Notes: generated by a model from the letters alone, not told the origin. Positions 1 through 8,859 are shown, counted from the first letter of the stretch. The stretch is 18,079 bases of DNA from Acanthamoeba castellanii str. Neff (GCF_000313135.1 NW_004457249.1:5878-23956), one strand, 5' to 3'. Numbers and translations are program-made.

Positions 1-737
1 CGCGCTCGTGGATGATGTTGAGCTGGCCGACGGGCGTGTCGAGGACCTGGCGGTCGAGCTGGTCCTTGCGCTCGCTCAGGTAGCGCACGATGTCCGACTG
101 CGAGACCAGCTTGGCGTCCCGGCCCTGCCCGATCAGCACGCGGTGCGTGTCGTGGCTGAGCACCTTGGCCACGTCGCCCAGCGTCGCCTCCTTGTCCAAC
201 ACTTGAAAGTTACGGCTCCTTAATATATATCAATATATACACATATATACAACATAGTGTCAATATATAGCGCGATGTCATTGTCATTTAAAAGTGTAGT
301 AAATGAGTGGCACACACCTCGGCGATTGCTTGAGGAGGTCGCCGGCCGTACGGTCTTCGAATTCGAATTGGCGGAAGAGCTCGGGGGCCACCTGCAGGTT
401 GTCGTCCATCACGCTCGTCTCCTGGCTGGTGAAGAACTGGAGAGCCGTGAACTTGACCAGGTCCAGCACGTCCACCAAGCCCACACAGCCTGGTACACGT
501 ACATATTTTATTTAATAACAAATAAATAACAAATAATAATAAATCAAATATTAATTGAAATAATAAAGGCTGGCGGGTACCTTTGTCGTTCTCCATGACG
601 GGCACGGAGAGGATGCGGTTGGTGTGGAGCGTGCGTAGGACGTCCTTGAGCGGCGTCTTGGTCTCGACTGAGATGAGCTTGCGCGAGGCCAGTGCCCCCA
701 ACGCTTCTGCCACCTTGACGTTCTTCATGCTGCTCAT
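1..737 (-). CDS. CBS-domain protein, N-terminal three exons (partial)
   Basis: The gene reads leftward from an ATG at 735-737 and leaves the window. Exon 1 is 737-581, intron 1 is 580-490 (GT...AG, AT-rich), exon 2 is 489 to about 316, intron 2 ends at 202, and exon 3 is 201-1. The exact second donor is uncertain because GTGTGTG offers several; the one after 316 keeps the frame. Exon 1 plus exon 2 encodes a CBS-type repeat (TPLKDVLRTLHTNRILSVPV, then GLVDVLDLVKF). Exon 3 starts a second one (ATLGDVAKVL, HRVLIGQG, SQSDIVRYLSE). Paired CBS repeats usually form a Bateman module that binds adenine nucleotides and regulates enzymes or channels; which partner applies here cannot be seen. GC-rich exons against AT-rich introns and the absence of stops suggest a live gene. 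A decayed copy of exon 1 lies at 14428-14561. Confidence 0.85.
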
Positions 738-1099
738 GGCCTTGCTCTTCTTGCGCGTTTCTCAATCTGACAACTCTGTCTCGCCAACCACACAATCAGA
801 CGCGAAAACAAAGATGGACTGATTAGATGGGAACCACTACCTGGTGCGTTTGTATTCTACTCAACTGCTCCCAGCGTGAGGCCATGCTAAGGCGCCTCTT
901 GTCGTGAGGCGTCAGACTGCCGTCGCCCTTGCCTCCACAACTGGCCGACCACAACCTGAAAAAAGGCTGAAACACTGGCGACAAGGAAAAAGAAAAACTA
1001 CTGCAGGAAACCTAAAGGAAACAACTTTTCTCCACCCCGCAAAAGGAAAACAGCACCAAAAACAGTTAAAAGATATTTAGCTCACCGACTCATAGGCTG
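738..1099. promoter_or_regulatory. Upstream region shared by the CBS gene and the divergent unknown unit
   Basis: This interval lies between the minus-strand CBS start at 737 and the plus-strand GC-rich unit that begins near 1100. I see no coding signal. The first half (about 745-903) is nearly identical to 16344-16507 on the right, so it belongs to the duplicated block. Bases 904-967 reappear inverted at 16521-16568. A short inverted repeat (CGCCTC/GAGGCG) sits near 893-910. The remainder is A-rich. I infer promoter function only from the head-to-head gene order. Confidence 0.35.
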
Positions 1100-2186
1100 C
1101 TCGTGGTGACGTTGGCCTCACTGGCCTTGGTCACTGCCATTTGGCGGTTGAACACTTCCATGAACATGGGACATGGCCGGCGCCCCAGCAAAAGCTGGCC
1201 CTGCGGAGAGTCCGCCCGTTCTCCGACCATGTCCTCGCCGCCAGCCTCGACCGCACCCTGGTCCTGCCCCATGCGCGCCAGGGCGAACCCATGCTGGCCG
1301 TGTTCGACCGGGCCGCCATTGAGTCCTACATACGCCAGCCGTGCAATGGTGCTGCCAAATGAGACCATGGCCTGCGCGCAGGTTTACACCTCTACACCAT
1401 GTCGATGATCAACCGCCAACTCTCATTTTCGCAAGCCACCTCGCGCACCGAGGCCTGCCGGTTCACTGCGAATATCACCGGTCTCTGGGCCTTCGACCAC
1501 TCACGATTGCGCCGCTTCAATATTCCCCACACCACCTTCACCAAGGCTGTCACCGCCAACGCACCGCGGGCATTCCGATGCTGGCCATGCCCCCAACCGC
1601 CGCATTTCAGATGAGCGTGCCGTTGGACGAGTTCCCAGTGCTGCCCTTTACAGTCGCCATCGTGGAATCGGCCCGCGTTGTGCTGGCCAGCCTGCGCCCG
1701 CTCGACACCGGTCCGGCTTCCAAGCATCAGACGAACCGGGTCGTGAGCATGTGCGTGCACTTGGGCTGGGACCTGGTTCGATGGAAACCGACGCTGGAGG
1801 CCGTGGTGATCGAGATCAAGACCATGACAACGCTGCGGGGCGTGACGCGGCTCTTTGTGGCCGCCAGCGCTAAAGCCACCGCGGACGGGGTGTACCTGGT
1901 GGCCAACCTGCCCGGCGGCACCGAGATGGGCTGCGACCGGGTCAAGTGGCCACCACGCTGCCAGATCTCGGCGCGCCAGGCGGTGACGGAGATGGCCGTG
2001 TGTGCGCTGAGGGACTTCCTCGTGGGCTCGCCGTTCTCGACCTTCACCGGTGTGATCGCCGCGCAGCGCGAGCGCATTCAGCGGAAGGACTCGGCCCACC
2101 GGTGCCTGCTGTCCTACGCCGGCCCAGCGCCCCGCTCACCCCCTCACTTTCTGGCCTTGACTGTACATAACGACAAGTACACCTGA
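1100..2186 (+). pseudogene. Unrecognised GC-rich coding unit, left copy (hypothetical or broken)
   Basis: GC-rich plus-strand codons run in two frames. One frame covers about 1100-1362 (for example DRTLVLPHARQGEPMLAVF) and, after a TGA at 1363, 1366-1614. A second frame covers about 1575-2186 (for example FPVLPFTVAIVES, HLGWDLVRWKPTLEAVVIEI, FLALTVHNDKYT at the end). The frame switch near 1560-1600 coincides with about 29 extra bases relative to the right copy, whose reading frame is open there, so the left copy has probably suffered an indel. An unrecognised intron is the alternative. I do not recognise the family. The right copy has different lesions, so neither copy is plainly intact. CpG is retained throughout, unlike the adjacent 12 kb block. 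Confidence 0.45.
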
Positions 2187-2247
2187 GTGCGTTTGGCTTC
2201 GTCACATTCCTCACACTCTGCGGACAGGAACAGAAATTGCTAAAATA

Positions 2248-2439
2248 TCACTCGCGCCAGGCGAGTTCGGCGTAGAGGGCCAGGTGGTCCGACGGGTGGT
2301 TTCGACAGGGCAGCCGGTCGGGCAGGTCGCTCACCGCCGGCACGGCCAGGAGGGCCACCGGCACCATCGCGTCGGCCGGGTACCATATGTAGTCGATCGT
2401 GCGCCGCACCTCCGTCTCCCGCTTCTTGTACGTGCTGTA
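2248..2439 (-). pseudogene. 3' fragment of the nocturnin-like gene, truncated at the insertion
   Basis: This is a near-identical copy of the last 64 codons of the nocturnin-like gene at 17160-18079. It keeps the RRTIDYIWY and NHPSDHLALY motifs of the EEP fold and the same stop codon. Homology to the full gene ends at 2439, after which unrelated CpG-poor sequence begins. The catalytic Glu, His and GDFND segments are therefore missing and the fragment cannot encode an active enzyme. A 178-codon open frame runs from the foreign DNA (2784) into this fragment, but it is a chance fusion. CpGs here are fully retained although the sequence abuts the decayed block. Confidence 0.88.
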
Positions 2440-3250
2440 AATGTGATCATTGTGGAGGTGTTTGTCCATCAGGTTGAACTGAGCCTGGTTGAGCAAGGAG
2501 ATGGTAAAGCCAAGTGCATGCCATAGGGCAGTGTAGGCAGCACCAGGGCTGCCAAGATTCCCTCTAATCACCAAGAGCCACATGTGCATGACATAGGTTG
2601 AGCTGAAGAAGATGGACTTGGGTATGTCTGTCATAGTAGGGGGCACATGTGTGTGCCATGTGACATTTGAATTTGGCAAGCAGAACAGCCTGCTGTTCCT
2701 CCTGGTTGGCAAACATTCAACCCCAGATGGTGGTACACCTCTCCTTAACACATCACATGAACCAGCGCCCAATGCGCTCAGCAAAGTTGCTCATACTGCT
2801 GACCCCCACCAAAGGCCTTCTTCAGATCCTTGACAAAGTTCTTCTTGGTGTGGCCAGGATTGTGGACAACTTGGACATGTGCTGTTTGTGGGTCAGTGTT
2901 CAGCTGGTGGAGGACTGAGCTGTCCTGGTTGCAGCAGAAGACTTTGAAGTACAGCAGTAAGCCCTTCTTCTCCATCCAGTTGAGCATCTGCTGAAAGGCC
3001 TTGCCCTCCATGCCCTTCAATGTGCTGCTTTGCCCTTGCTGATCATGCTGATTGTGCTGTTTACTCATTGACATACACAGCACTTCTTCAGGACAATCTG
3101 GTGGAAGGGTCCAATCATCTCTTTGTCAACTTCAAAGATGTGCAAAGAGCCATGGAGATGCTTATGGGCCACACAGACAGTGGCCATATGGCCAAATGCA
3201 AGCATTTTACAGGATGTTATTTGTGTGCAAACCTAATAACAATAATAAGA
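2440..3250 (-). pseudogene. Decayed transposase-like coding remnant
   Basis: Minus-strand codons are readable from about 3230 to 2440 with several frame changes. The best stretch (3083-2778) has a D-S-S-V segment followed by PGHTKKNFVKDLKKAF. That resembles the second catalytic Asp region of Mutator-type DDE transposases, where D-x-S-S precedes a basic H-x-x-K-N segment. Further downstream are FAERIGRWF-like and histidine/cysteine-containing pieces in other frames. Upstream of 3230 an AT-rich stretch ending TTATTAG on the minus strand looks like the 3' end of an intron. No terminal inverted repeat was found at 2440. The family call is tentative; that this is decayed coding DNA is firmer. Confidence 0.4.
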
Positions 3251-3255
3251 ATAAT

Positions 3256-3400
3256 AACAATAGATCATTCACATCTGCATCAAGGGGGGTGAGGATATGG
3301 ACAGAGTGTGCTCTTTCCACCAGCACCAGGGACAACAATGATCAAGAGAAAGATCAGGTTGTCAGATTCAATCTAACAACAGAGCCATTCAGTCGCCACT
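3256..3400 (-). pseudogene. Possible exon with a P-loop-like motif
   Basis: On the minus strand around 3370-3290 the frame reads a hydrophobic run followed by VVPGAGGKSTLC. This resembles a Walker A P-loop but has one residue too many for the strict GxxxxGK[ST] spacing. A stop follows soon after, then the AT-rich intron-like tract at 3232-3270. It may belong to the same broken gene as the transposase-like remnant downstream or to another gene. In DNA this decayed the match could be chance. Confidence 0.22.
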
Positions 3401-3455
3401 AGGCCATCCAAGGAAGCCAGTCATGCAAGGTTTATGTACCATGTTATGTTTGTGT

Positions 3456-3716
3456 TTAATCAAACAATGTCATCTTAGAGTCAGATGGCTCTGTCAGGTC
3501 CAGAACGTGCTGTGCTATGAGCAGTGCAAAGCAGCACAAGGGGGTGGCACTATCATTAAAAAGCTTGAGTGAATGCTGGTGGACAACTGTGTGCTTCCCT
3601 ATGTACTGCACCCAGGCCCTGAGGATCTGAGCATCAGTTGAGAAGTCAGTGAGGAGAAGCCATTTGTCATTGTCATCTGTGGCAGAGCCCCTGCTCTGCC
3701 AGCTACCAGAGTTCAC
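3456..3716 (-). pseudogene. Unrecognised decayed coding segment
   Basis: An 86-codon minus-strand open stretch (for example KWLLLTDFSTDAQILRAWVQ) has amphipathic, protein-like composition and almost no CpG. It lies upstream, in the same orientation, of the P-loop-like and transposase-like segments, so it could be a 5' exon of the same dead gene. I recognise no family. Its ends are set only by stop codons. Confidence 0.25.
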
Positions 3717-3783
3717 CTACATCCCACCACAGGAAATCCAGAGGGAGATGTGACTTTCCCTGGATTTATCACCAGAGATAACT

Positions 3784-3805
3784 CTCCTATATTATAATAT
3801 AGGAG
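3784..3805. repeat. Perfect 22-bp palindrome
   Basis: CTCCTATATTA is followed immediately by its reverse complement, with no spacer. It sits 30 bp outside the left end of the inverted-repeat element at 3836-4275. It could extrude as a cruciform or be the scar of an excised element. Perfect symmetry inside otherwise decayed DNA is notable. Confidence 0.85.
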
Positions 3806-3835
3806 TGTGTTGGGATGAGGGCATGATCATGGAGA

Positions 3836-4275
3836 AACCAAGTGTTCATGAAAAAGGGTCAGTGACTCTTTTTCACTAACTATCTGGCAGCATGTACAGA
3901 TTGTCAGGGCTGTAACACCAGCATCTGCACACCCTCCAGAAACAGATTGGTGTCATCAGTACACTTCGGCCAGTTCAATGCACACAATCTGAGAAAAGTG
4001 AACGGAAAATGGGTAGAAAATGCTTAAAAATGCACATATTTCGGCGAAATTGCAATCCAACGGTGGTAAATCTGTACATAAAAAGGGATTCTGCCTTTGT
4101 CATTTCTTCTTCAATAGCATCCTCCACTTCTGTACATTTTCTGAAAATGATACCCAAGCTTTCCTTGATTTGTACACCAACCTCATGAAAAACAGCAGTG
4201 GCCTTTTATGTACAAATGGTTGATTTTTGTGCTAAGCAAAAAGGGTCACTGACCCTTTTTCATGAACACTTGGTT
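3836..4275. mobile_element. 440-bp non-autonomous DNA transposon (MITE-like)
   Basis: The ends are 38-bp terminal inverted repeats, 3836-3873 and 4238-4275, which match at 37 of 38 positions. Each starts AACCAAGTGTTCATG and ends in a self-complementary segment (AAAAAGGGTCA/TGACCCTTTTT), so each end could also fold on itself. Flanks 3832-3835 and 4276-4279 both read GAGA, a candidate 4-bp target duplication. The interior has no convincing gene, only short chance frames on both strands, and several TGTAC motifs. It keeps CpGs (for example near 3967 and 4041-4062) that the surrounding DNA has largely lost, suggesting a later insertion. The superfamily is not assignable by eye. Confidence 0.82.
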
Positions 4276-5094
4276 GAGAGGAAGGGGGTCATGAGGTCAC
4301 TGGGAAGGATGTTGGGCTGCATGGCAGTTGAGATGTGGTCTAGTTGATGGTGGAGAGAGACAATGGATGGCTGGACTTTATACCACACCTTTGTGTTGAG
4401 AAACACAAGGTCATCCACTAAAAACAAGCATTTCTATAGTTCTTTTAAGGCATACACATACACAATGAATTGTAGTCAATATATGGATACTTCCTCAAGT
4501 CAATGTTAAATTGTTTGTTCTTCATTGCCTTTCCTCCACCCACAGTTTGCCTTGATCACCTTTGCCCAATGCAGTCCTGTCCTCCCCCTCTGCTCCAATT
4601 CCTTTATTCTATTCACAAGGGGTGGGAGTGTCCATGGTACAACCAGTCACCAATGATTGGAGCAATGAGAGGGGCTCCTTGCTCCACTCAGGAGGCAGCG
4701 CTCCTGGGAAGGCCAGTGGATGAAGTTAAGGTGAGTTTCAGTGTCTTGGGGTAGCCAGGCAGAATGGGTGTGCCTTTGCTGCCTTTGTGGTGCTTCAGGT
4801 ACCTTCAATGATACTTCTAGTTCCTTGAAGTGGCAGGACACCACACCAGCCAGGAAGAGTATTTTCGTTTTGGTTGTCTGAAGAACTACTTATGCACACA
4901 CCTCAGTACCACAAGGCACATGCCCCATGCTGCTGGTGCTCACACTCTACAAAGATTCTTCATGCAGCACATTTTACTTGAGGCATTTGCATCTTTGAAT
5001 GAGGTATGAAAGGCACAAAGGATAAAATAGAAGGCAAGGTTGTTTATTCCAGGCGCATGAAGAGATGCATGCATGATGGAAGGCACAACCTCCA
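4276..5094. other. Decayed spacer with one possible plus-strand exon
   Basis: I see no intact gene here. At about 4578-4729 the plus strand has a readable stretch (for example MRGAPCSTQEAALLGRPVDE) bounded by an acceptor-like CAATGCAG and a donor-like AAG|GTGAGT. It could be an exon of a dead gene, but no neighbouring exon is convincing. The segment 4280-4420 has short protein-like pieces on the minus strand. The rest is CpG-poor and unremarkable. Confidence 0.3.
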
Positions 5095-5490
5095 TTAACC
5101 ACTAGGGGGCTGAGGAACATTGATGTAGATCAACTGCATGGTGTCTGCTGTGATGTTGTAGATGAAGACAGTTGTGTGGTCATTGGGGCAGAGGGCAAGT
5201 CTCTTGATCATGTCCTTGAATCTGTGGAAGTTGCAGACTGGGGAGGAAGTGTGTTCATCCTGTGAGAGACTGTGCAGATGCTGAATTTCATTGAGGCTGA
5301 GGGCCAGCCACTTGTCCCTGGGCTGGGTGTTGATGATTTGAGGTACCACAACAAGTGCTGCCCCCTTCTTGTGAGCAAACCTTGTGGCCATGTTGAGGGC
5401 TGTGGCAACCATTCACCCATTAGATGGGCAGGTGTACCACCAGCTCTAGAGCATCACTCCACTTGGCGTTCAGATCAATTCTGCACATGA
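5095..5490 (-). pseudogene. Unrecognised small broken gene, nearly complete frame
   Basis: Reading leftward from an ATG near 5490 (MCRIDLNAKWSDALELVV), the frame shifts near 5430. It then continues as a 105-codon stretch (for example ATRFAHKKGAALVVVPQIIN, DKWLALSLNEIQHLHSL) to a stop at 5095. A TGA at 5415-5413 just before this stretch fits a CGA-to-TGA change. The total would be about 130 residues. Composition is that of a soluble globular protein with no membrane segment or obvious motif. It is divergent from the plus-strand gene at 5699, so 5491-5698 may be a shared dead promoter. I recognise no family. Confidence 0.4.
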
Positions 5491-5698
5491 TGGTGGCTTA
5501 TGTGCAAGTAGAAGAAGAGCTGGTGCAAGGAAAGCAGCAGAGAAGGGGGAAACAAAAAACAGGACTTACCTTGGGTACCTCTTGGGCTGGCACTTACTCT
5601 GAGGTGCTTTCTCCAACTCCCTTGGCAACACCACATGTTGTGACCAAGACAACATGTAGTTGTATCCATTTCAACCATTTTGACTCAACAAGAAGAAG

Positions 5699-6455
5699 AT
5701 GGCAAAGAGCAGCAGCAAACCCTACTTCAACAGTATGTGATTGGGGGGCGCTGCTGATGATGTGGGGTTATAAAAAAATGTGCTGCAATCATAATACCTT
5801 GTTCAAATTATTCAACTTGTGTCCTCACTTTTTGTGTACCAACAACAACAGAGGTGTTTCAGTACCACTTTCACAATGTAAGCCTGATTTATGTGAAAGA
5901 TGAATGAGTCAAGCCATTCCACAGTGTCATGTCCCTTGCACACCTCATGATGTTGGTGGACCTAGCGCAGGAGCTGCCTGGAGGGAAGCTTGTGTCTCAA
6001 GTGCCAAACAACAAGTTGGGCAGAAACTCTCAACGCTGCATTCAGTTGCTCACACACCTGTCTTGTTCTGGTATGGCACCCTTTATTGCCTCCTTTGTTT
6101 ATAGCATTTCTCTCCTTCCTGCCACAGCATGCTTGGGCACTAACCCAAGCAACAATGACAATCACATTTTGCTGACATCCTTGTGTGGCAGCAGGGTCAC
6201 AACCACCCATGATGCCAGGCAGTGTGTCACCCCTCTACAGCCACTTTGGTGCCCCTACACTGAGTATTCCTAGTGGTACCTGGCCACACTTTTGTGCAGT
6301 ACTTCTGAGGCACTGGCCAAGCACATCAGGGCAGCAAAGTGCAAGGGCATGCAGTGACAGCAAGGAAAGTGGAGGAGGAAAGCGCCAAAGATGAGGATGA
6401 TGATGAGGAGGAGAAAGACATGAGTGACATTGAAGAAGAGAAGCCTGCAGGCTAG
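5699..6455 (+). pseudogene. Unrecognised intron-containing gene, broken by nonsense changes
   Basis: A short exon 5699-5732 (MAKSSSKPYFN) ends at CA|GTATGT. The putative intron 5733-5851 ends in CAACAACAG, and exon 2 from 5852 continues in phase (KVFQYHFHNVSLIYVKDE). TGA at 5905-5907 follows, most simply a decayed CGA. The frame then stays open from 5908 to a TAG at 6271-6273 (for example SLAHLMMLVDLAQELPGGKL). It remains protein-like to about 6354, then shifts by one into an acidic tail (SAKDEDDDEEEKDMSDIEEE) that stops at 6453-6455. Hydrophobic SCSGMAPFIASFVYSISLL near 6062-6118 could be a membrane or core helix. A single long frame with one TGA suggests recent or mild decay. I do not recognise the family. 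Confidence 0.5.
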
Positions 6456-7098
6456 TGCTCAGCCTGCCACAGCAAGGGCGGTGCCAAAGGTAAGGCTTTG
6501 TTTGTGACCCCACCTTCACCAGTAACCAGGTGGACACAGGGCCAGCATGAGAAGCACCAAAAAGAAAGGGGTATAGTTCCAACCTATGCACCAAGTACTT
6601 CCTGGATTGGCAGTTCTCCCACATGCCTCACAGTACACCCACCCAACCAATAACACTCAGCCATTTTGCCACGCCCACTCCATCAGATGCAGATGTGTGT
6701 CATCAATCAGTATCCAGGAGACCTCATCATCCACCCAGGTACCTGGCATGGTATGTCCAAGTGGCTTGCACCTGAACAGATATTCAGATACAGCTGCTCA
6801 CTAATGGAAGTTCTATCTTGTGCACCTCCAAGGCTGACTGCATGGCCATGGAGTGGCTGCTCCTTAATCCTGACCTTTCCTCAATCCAGGAGATGGTACC
6901 CATGGGAACAGGGATGTTGGCAGGATGCCACCTCACCCTACTTCTTTGGAGCCTGCTGTACATGGTGCCTGATGAGTTAGTCATGGTACTGCTACCTCAT
7001 CCTCAATGCACAGTGCTTGATTCCTCAACATTCTCATGGGAACAGTGTTTTGTGTCCTCCTTGTGTTGCCATGTCTTCACCAGAATTAACTCAAAGCA
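6456..7098 (+). pseudogene. Decayed plus-strand coding pieces in alternating frames
   Basis: Downstream of the acidic tail, plus-strand codons stay readable in two frames. One piece is at 6666-6800 (for example DLIIHPGTWHGMSKWLAPEQ). The other is at 6818-7102 (for example MEWLLLNPDLSSIQEMVPMG, then a hydrophobic run LLLWSLLYMVPDELVMVLL). A GTAAGG after 6490 could be a splice donor. These pieces may be later exons of the gene at 5699 or a separate gene. Frame changes prevent a reliable boundary and no family is recognised. Confidence 0.3.
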
Positions 7099-7530
7099 AT
7101 GAGTGTCTTCACCCACTGCAGTGTGCCTGAGATCATTACCACTCTGGCTTGAACCTTTGACCAGCTCATTGCTGCTCAGAAGTGCCAGGACAACATGGAG
7201 TACTTTGCACTTCTGCCTCTGGTACCCATGCTGTCCAAGTGCTACACACCAACATAATTTGCTGTGTGGCACACACTGACACAAAACCGAATATCCAGCT
7301 GTGCCTCATTGCTCTTGGGTGCATGAAACCCTGCAGCCCATCAAAGCTGTGATGGATTTGAGCCACCTTCACCTGCCATCAGCCATGGCCTGTGGACTCA
7401 ACCTCAACACATGGACCAGTGTCACAGCAGCACAGTGCTTGATTCAAATTGCAAGTGAAATGGAACATACATTGTCAGGCGTTGCTTATGCTTCTTTGTC
7501 ACACAATGCCAGATCAATTCATAATACAGG
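7099..7530 (+). pseudogene. Decayed unrecognised coding segment with repeated nonsense changes
   Basis: From 7099 one frame is protein-like (for example DQLIAAQKCQDNMEYFALLP) but is interrupted by TGA at 7150-7152, TAA at 7255-7257 and TGA at 7324-7326. The two TGAs sit where CGA (Arg) is a natural ancestor. Near 7330 coding moves to another frame (IKAVMDLSHLHLPSAMACGL) and stays open to about 7490, where a splice site may lie. It is probably an exon of the same dead gene as the coiled-coil segment at 7814-8280. I recognise no family. Confidence 0.35.
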
Positions 7531-7710
7531 TTTTATCCCAGCATAAATGTCTGGCAATAACCTGGTTTTGGCGCCACAAAACAAATTCCATTGTGTGCTT
7601 GCCCACCAGCCTAGCAGGCGACAGAAACAAGAGATGCCCCCATTCCTCCACCTTCCTGCCATTAACAACAAACCAACCAGGAGCCAACCATGTTGAGGCC
7701 AGCATCAGGT

Positions 7711-7786
7711 AGAGGGATGCCTTATCAATCATTGTAAATTGATTAAAAATATTTGATATTTACAATGATTGATAAGGCATCCCTCT
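7711..7786. repeat. Perfect 29-bp-arm hairpin inside a putative intron
   Basis: Arm 7711-7739 (starts AGAGGGATGCC) is exactly reverse-complementary to 7758-7786, with an 18-base AT-rich loop between. It lies directly after a donor-like CAG|GTAGAG (7707-7714) and before an acceptor-like TTAATTTACAG ending about 7813, so the hairpin would occupy most of a roughly 105-bp intron. Perfect arms in decayed DNA suggest a recent foldback insertion or inverted duplication. It has no CpG, so decay could not erode it through that route. Confidence 0.85.
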
Positions 7787-7813
7787 AAAAAATATTAATT
7801 TATTAATTTACAG

Positions 7814-8520
7814 ATTACAACATCTTGAAGAAAGGAATGGAGAAGCTGTGGGCACAGCAAGACCAGATCATTGACAATCAACAATCAATGTTGAAAATGC
7901 TGGAGCTCCTTGTTGAAAGGGCTTTGTTGGGTGTTCTGGAGGAGGAAGAAGCATATGGGAAAGCAGAAAGATGGCTCAATGGACATGGCCAACTCAGGGA
8001 AGACTGGGAAGACAATGGAGAGAATGAAGCACAAAAGGCTCTTTGACAACATGTCCAATGACAAAGGGGACAATGGTGAAGCTGCAAGCCAGCCTGATGA
8101 ACAATTGTTGGAGTTGATTCTGAAACAAGCTGAAATCAGCAACAAGAAAAGCTGTGGTATGTATATGTAGTTCAGACAATTTGAGTGGTTTACTAATCAT
8201 TAGTAAACACAAGTCCCTGTGTTTAGTTGAATGCAGAGGACTTTGCTGTGCTTCTTGGATTTGAATTGACAAGAGACAAAGTGAAGAAAGCACGGCCATG
8301 AGCAAGAGCACACCTCTGGCGCCAACAGCCATGAGCATAGAACAGTTGGTCAAGTTGCCAGACCCCTCCTTGGAGCCCTCTCTCAATAGTCTTATGATAG
8401 CCATGCTGGAGTCTTCTGCAGCTCATGGCAAGGATGACAACTCATTGCAACTCAAGTGCAACTCAAGTCACTCATTGAACAACAATCAACTCTGAACTCC
8501 CTTCCATTGCTCAATGTCTG
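7814..8520 (+). pseudogene. Decayed coiled-coil-rich gene segment (unrecognised)
   Basis: After the acceptor-like site the plus strand reads a heptad-like stretch (LKKGMEKLWAQQDQIIDNQQ, MLKMLELLVERALLG). It shifts frame near 7930-8000 and continues (for example EQLLELILKQAEISNKKSCG) to a donor-like G|GTATGTAT at about 8156. An intron to about 8236 ends TTGAATGCAG, after which DFAVLLGFELTRDKVKK is read, and then frames break up. A further readable piece is 8298-8495 (for example SIEQLVKLPDPSLEPSLNSL). An 11-bp tandem duplication (TGCAACTCAAG twice, near 8446-8467) disturbs the end. Coiled coil plus charged composition suggests a structural or oligomerising protein, but no family is recognised. 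Confidence 0.35.
8188..8208. repeat. 9-bp-arm palindrome inside a putative intron
   Basis: GTTTACTAA, TCA, TTAGTAAAC form an almost perfect palindrome in the middle of the putative intron about 8156-8236. The segment TACTAAT also resembles a branch-point sequence, so part of the symmetry may be incidental. Confidence 0.6.
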
Positions 8521-8784
8521 ACCAATTAGAATGGACCAGAGAACCCTTTAAAAGAACTGCGTTCTTCTGTTTATTCTTACTTCTTTCTCTCTTCTCATAT
8601 ACTAGCCAACGAGTTGGGGTGGTGTGTGTGTGGGGCCTTTGGTGTACAGGGGTCATACTACAGCCAGGGTACTAATGGTGTGCAGGCAATTGTCCTAATT
8701 GGTGGATCATGGTAACATGGTCAGGTGACTGACAGTGTGGGTGATAGGATAGGTGGGTTGCAGTTAACATGCTGGTGAGTGTCA
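8521..8784. other. Spacer with an LTR- or promoter-like stretch
   Basis: No gene is seen. Near 8546-8610 there is CCAATTAGAATGG shortly upstream of CTTTAAAAG, then a small hairpin (AGAACTGCGTTCT) and a pyrimidine-rich run. This order recalls a weak promoter or a retrotransposon LTR. I could not find matching LTR ends, so the call stays open. Confidence 0.2.
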
Positions 8785-8802
8785 GCCCATAACCTGTTGA
8801 AG
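8785..8802 (-). other. Half-tRNA-iMet-type primer binding site and LTR-end remnant
   Basis: On the minus strand the sequence reads TTCAACA followed directly by GGTTATGGGC. Copia-type LTRs often end in CAACA, and GGTTATGGGCCCA is complementary to the anticodon region of eukaryotic initiator tRNA-Met, the primer used by Drosophila copia. The same arrangement, better preserved, occurs at 16215-16233. No matching second LTR or gag was found beside it, so this is an orphan remnant. Confidence 0.4.
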
Positions 8803-8859
8803 CAGGAAATGTGTAGTGGCGTAGTGGAGTAAAGACTGGCCACACACACACAGTCTGTT

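Larger units (their letters stand above)
601..2439. repeat. Left copy of a 1.84-kb direct duplication flanking the insertion
   Basis: The unit starts inside CBS exon 1 and ends inside the last exon of the nocturnin-like gene. It matches 14428-17351 in the same orientation. The right copy differs by a 1.77-kb copia insertion, a loss corresponding to 968-1520, a loss of about 110 bp in the unknown unit, and one inverted 48-64 bp piece. Over the last 250 bp (2187-2439) I see only one base difference by eye. The outward continuation exists only once on each side, as expected for a tandem duplication whose junction was later, or simultaneously, filled with foreign DNA. Confidence 0.88.

Noticed and set aside
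1090..1368. Minus-strand 92-codon frame opposite the unknown GC-rich unit
   Set aside because: GC-rich genes give long antisense frames; the plus-strand reading has strong GC third-position bias and more protein-like sequence.
2248..2784. 178-codon open frame joining foreign DNA to the nocturnin C-terminus as a possible fusion gene
   Set aside because: The upstream part is decayed transposon-like DNA in changing frames; the fusion is explained by the 2439/2440 junction and lacks the catalytic N-terminal half.
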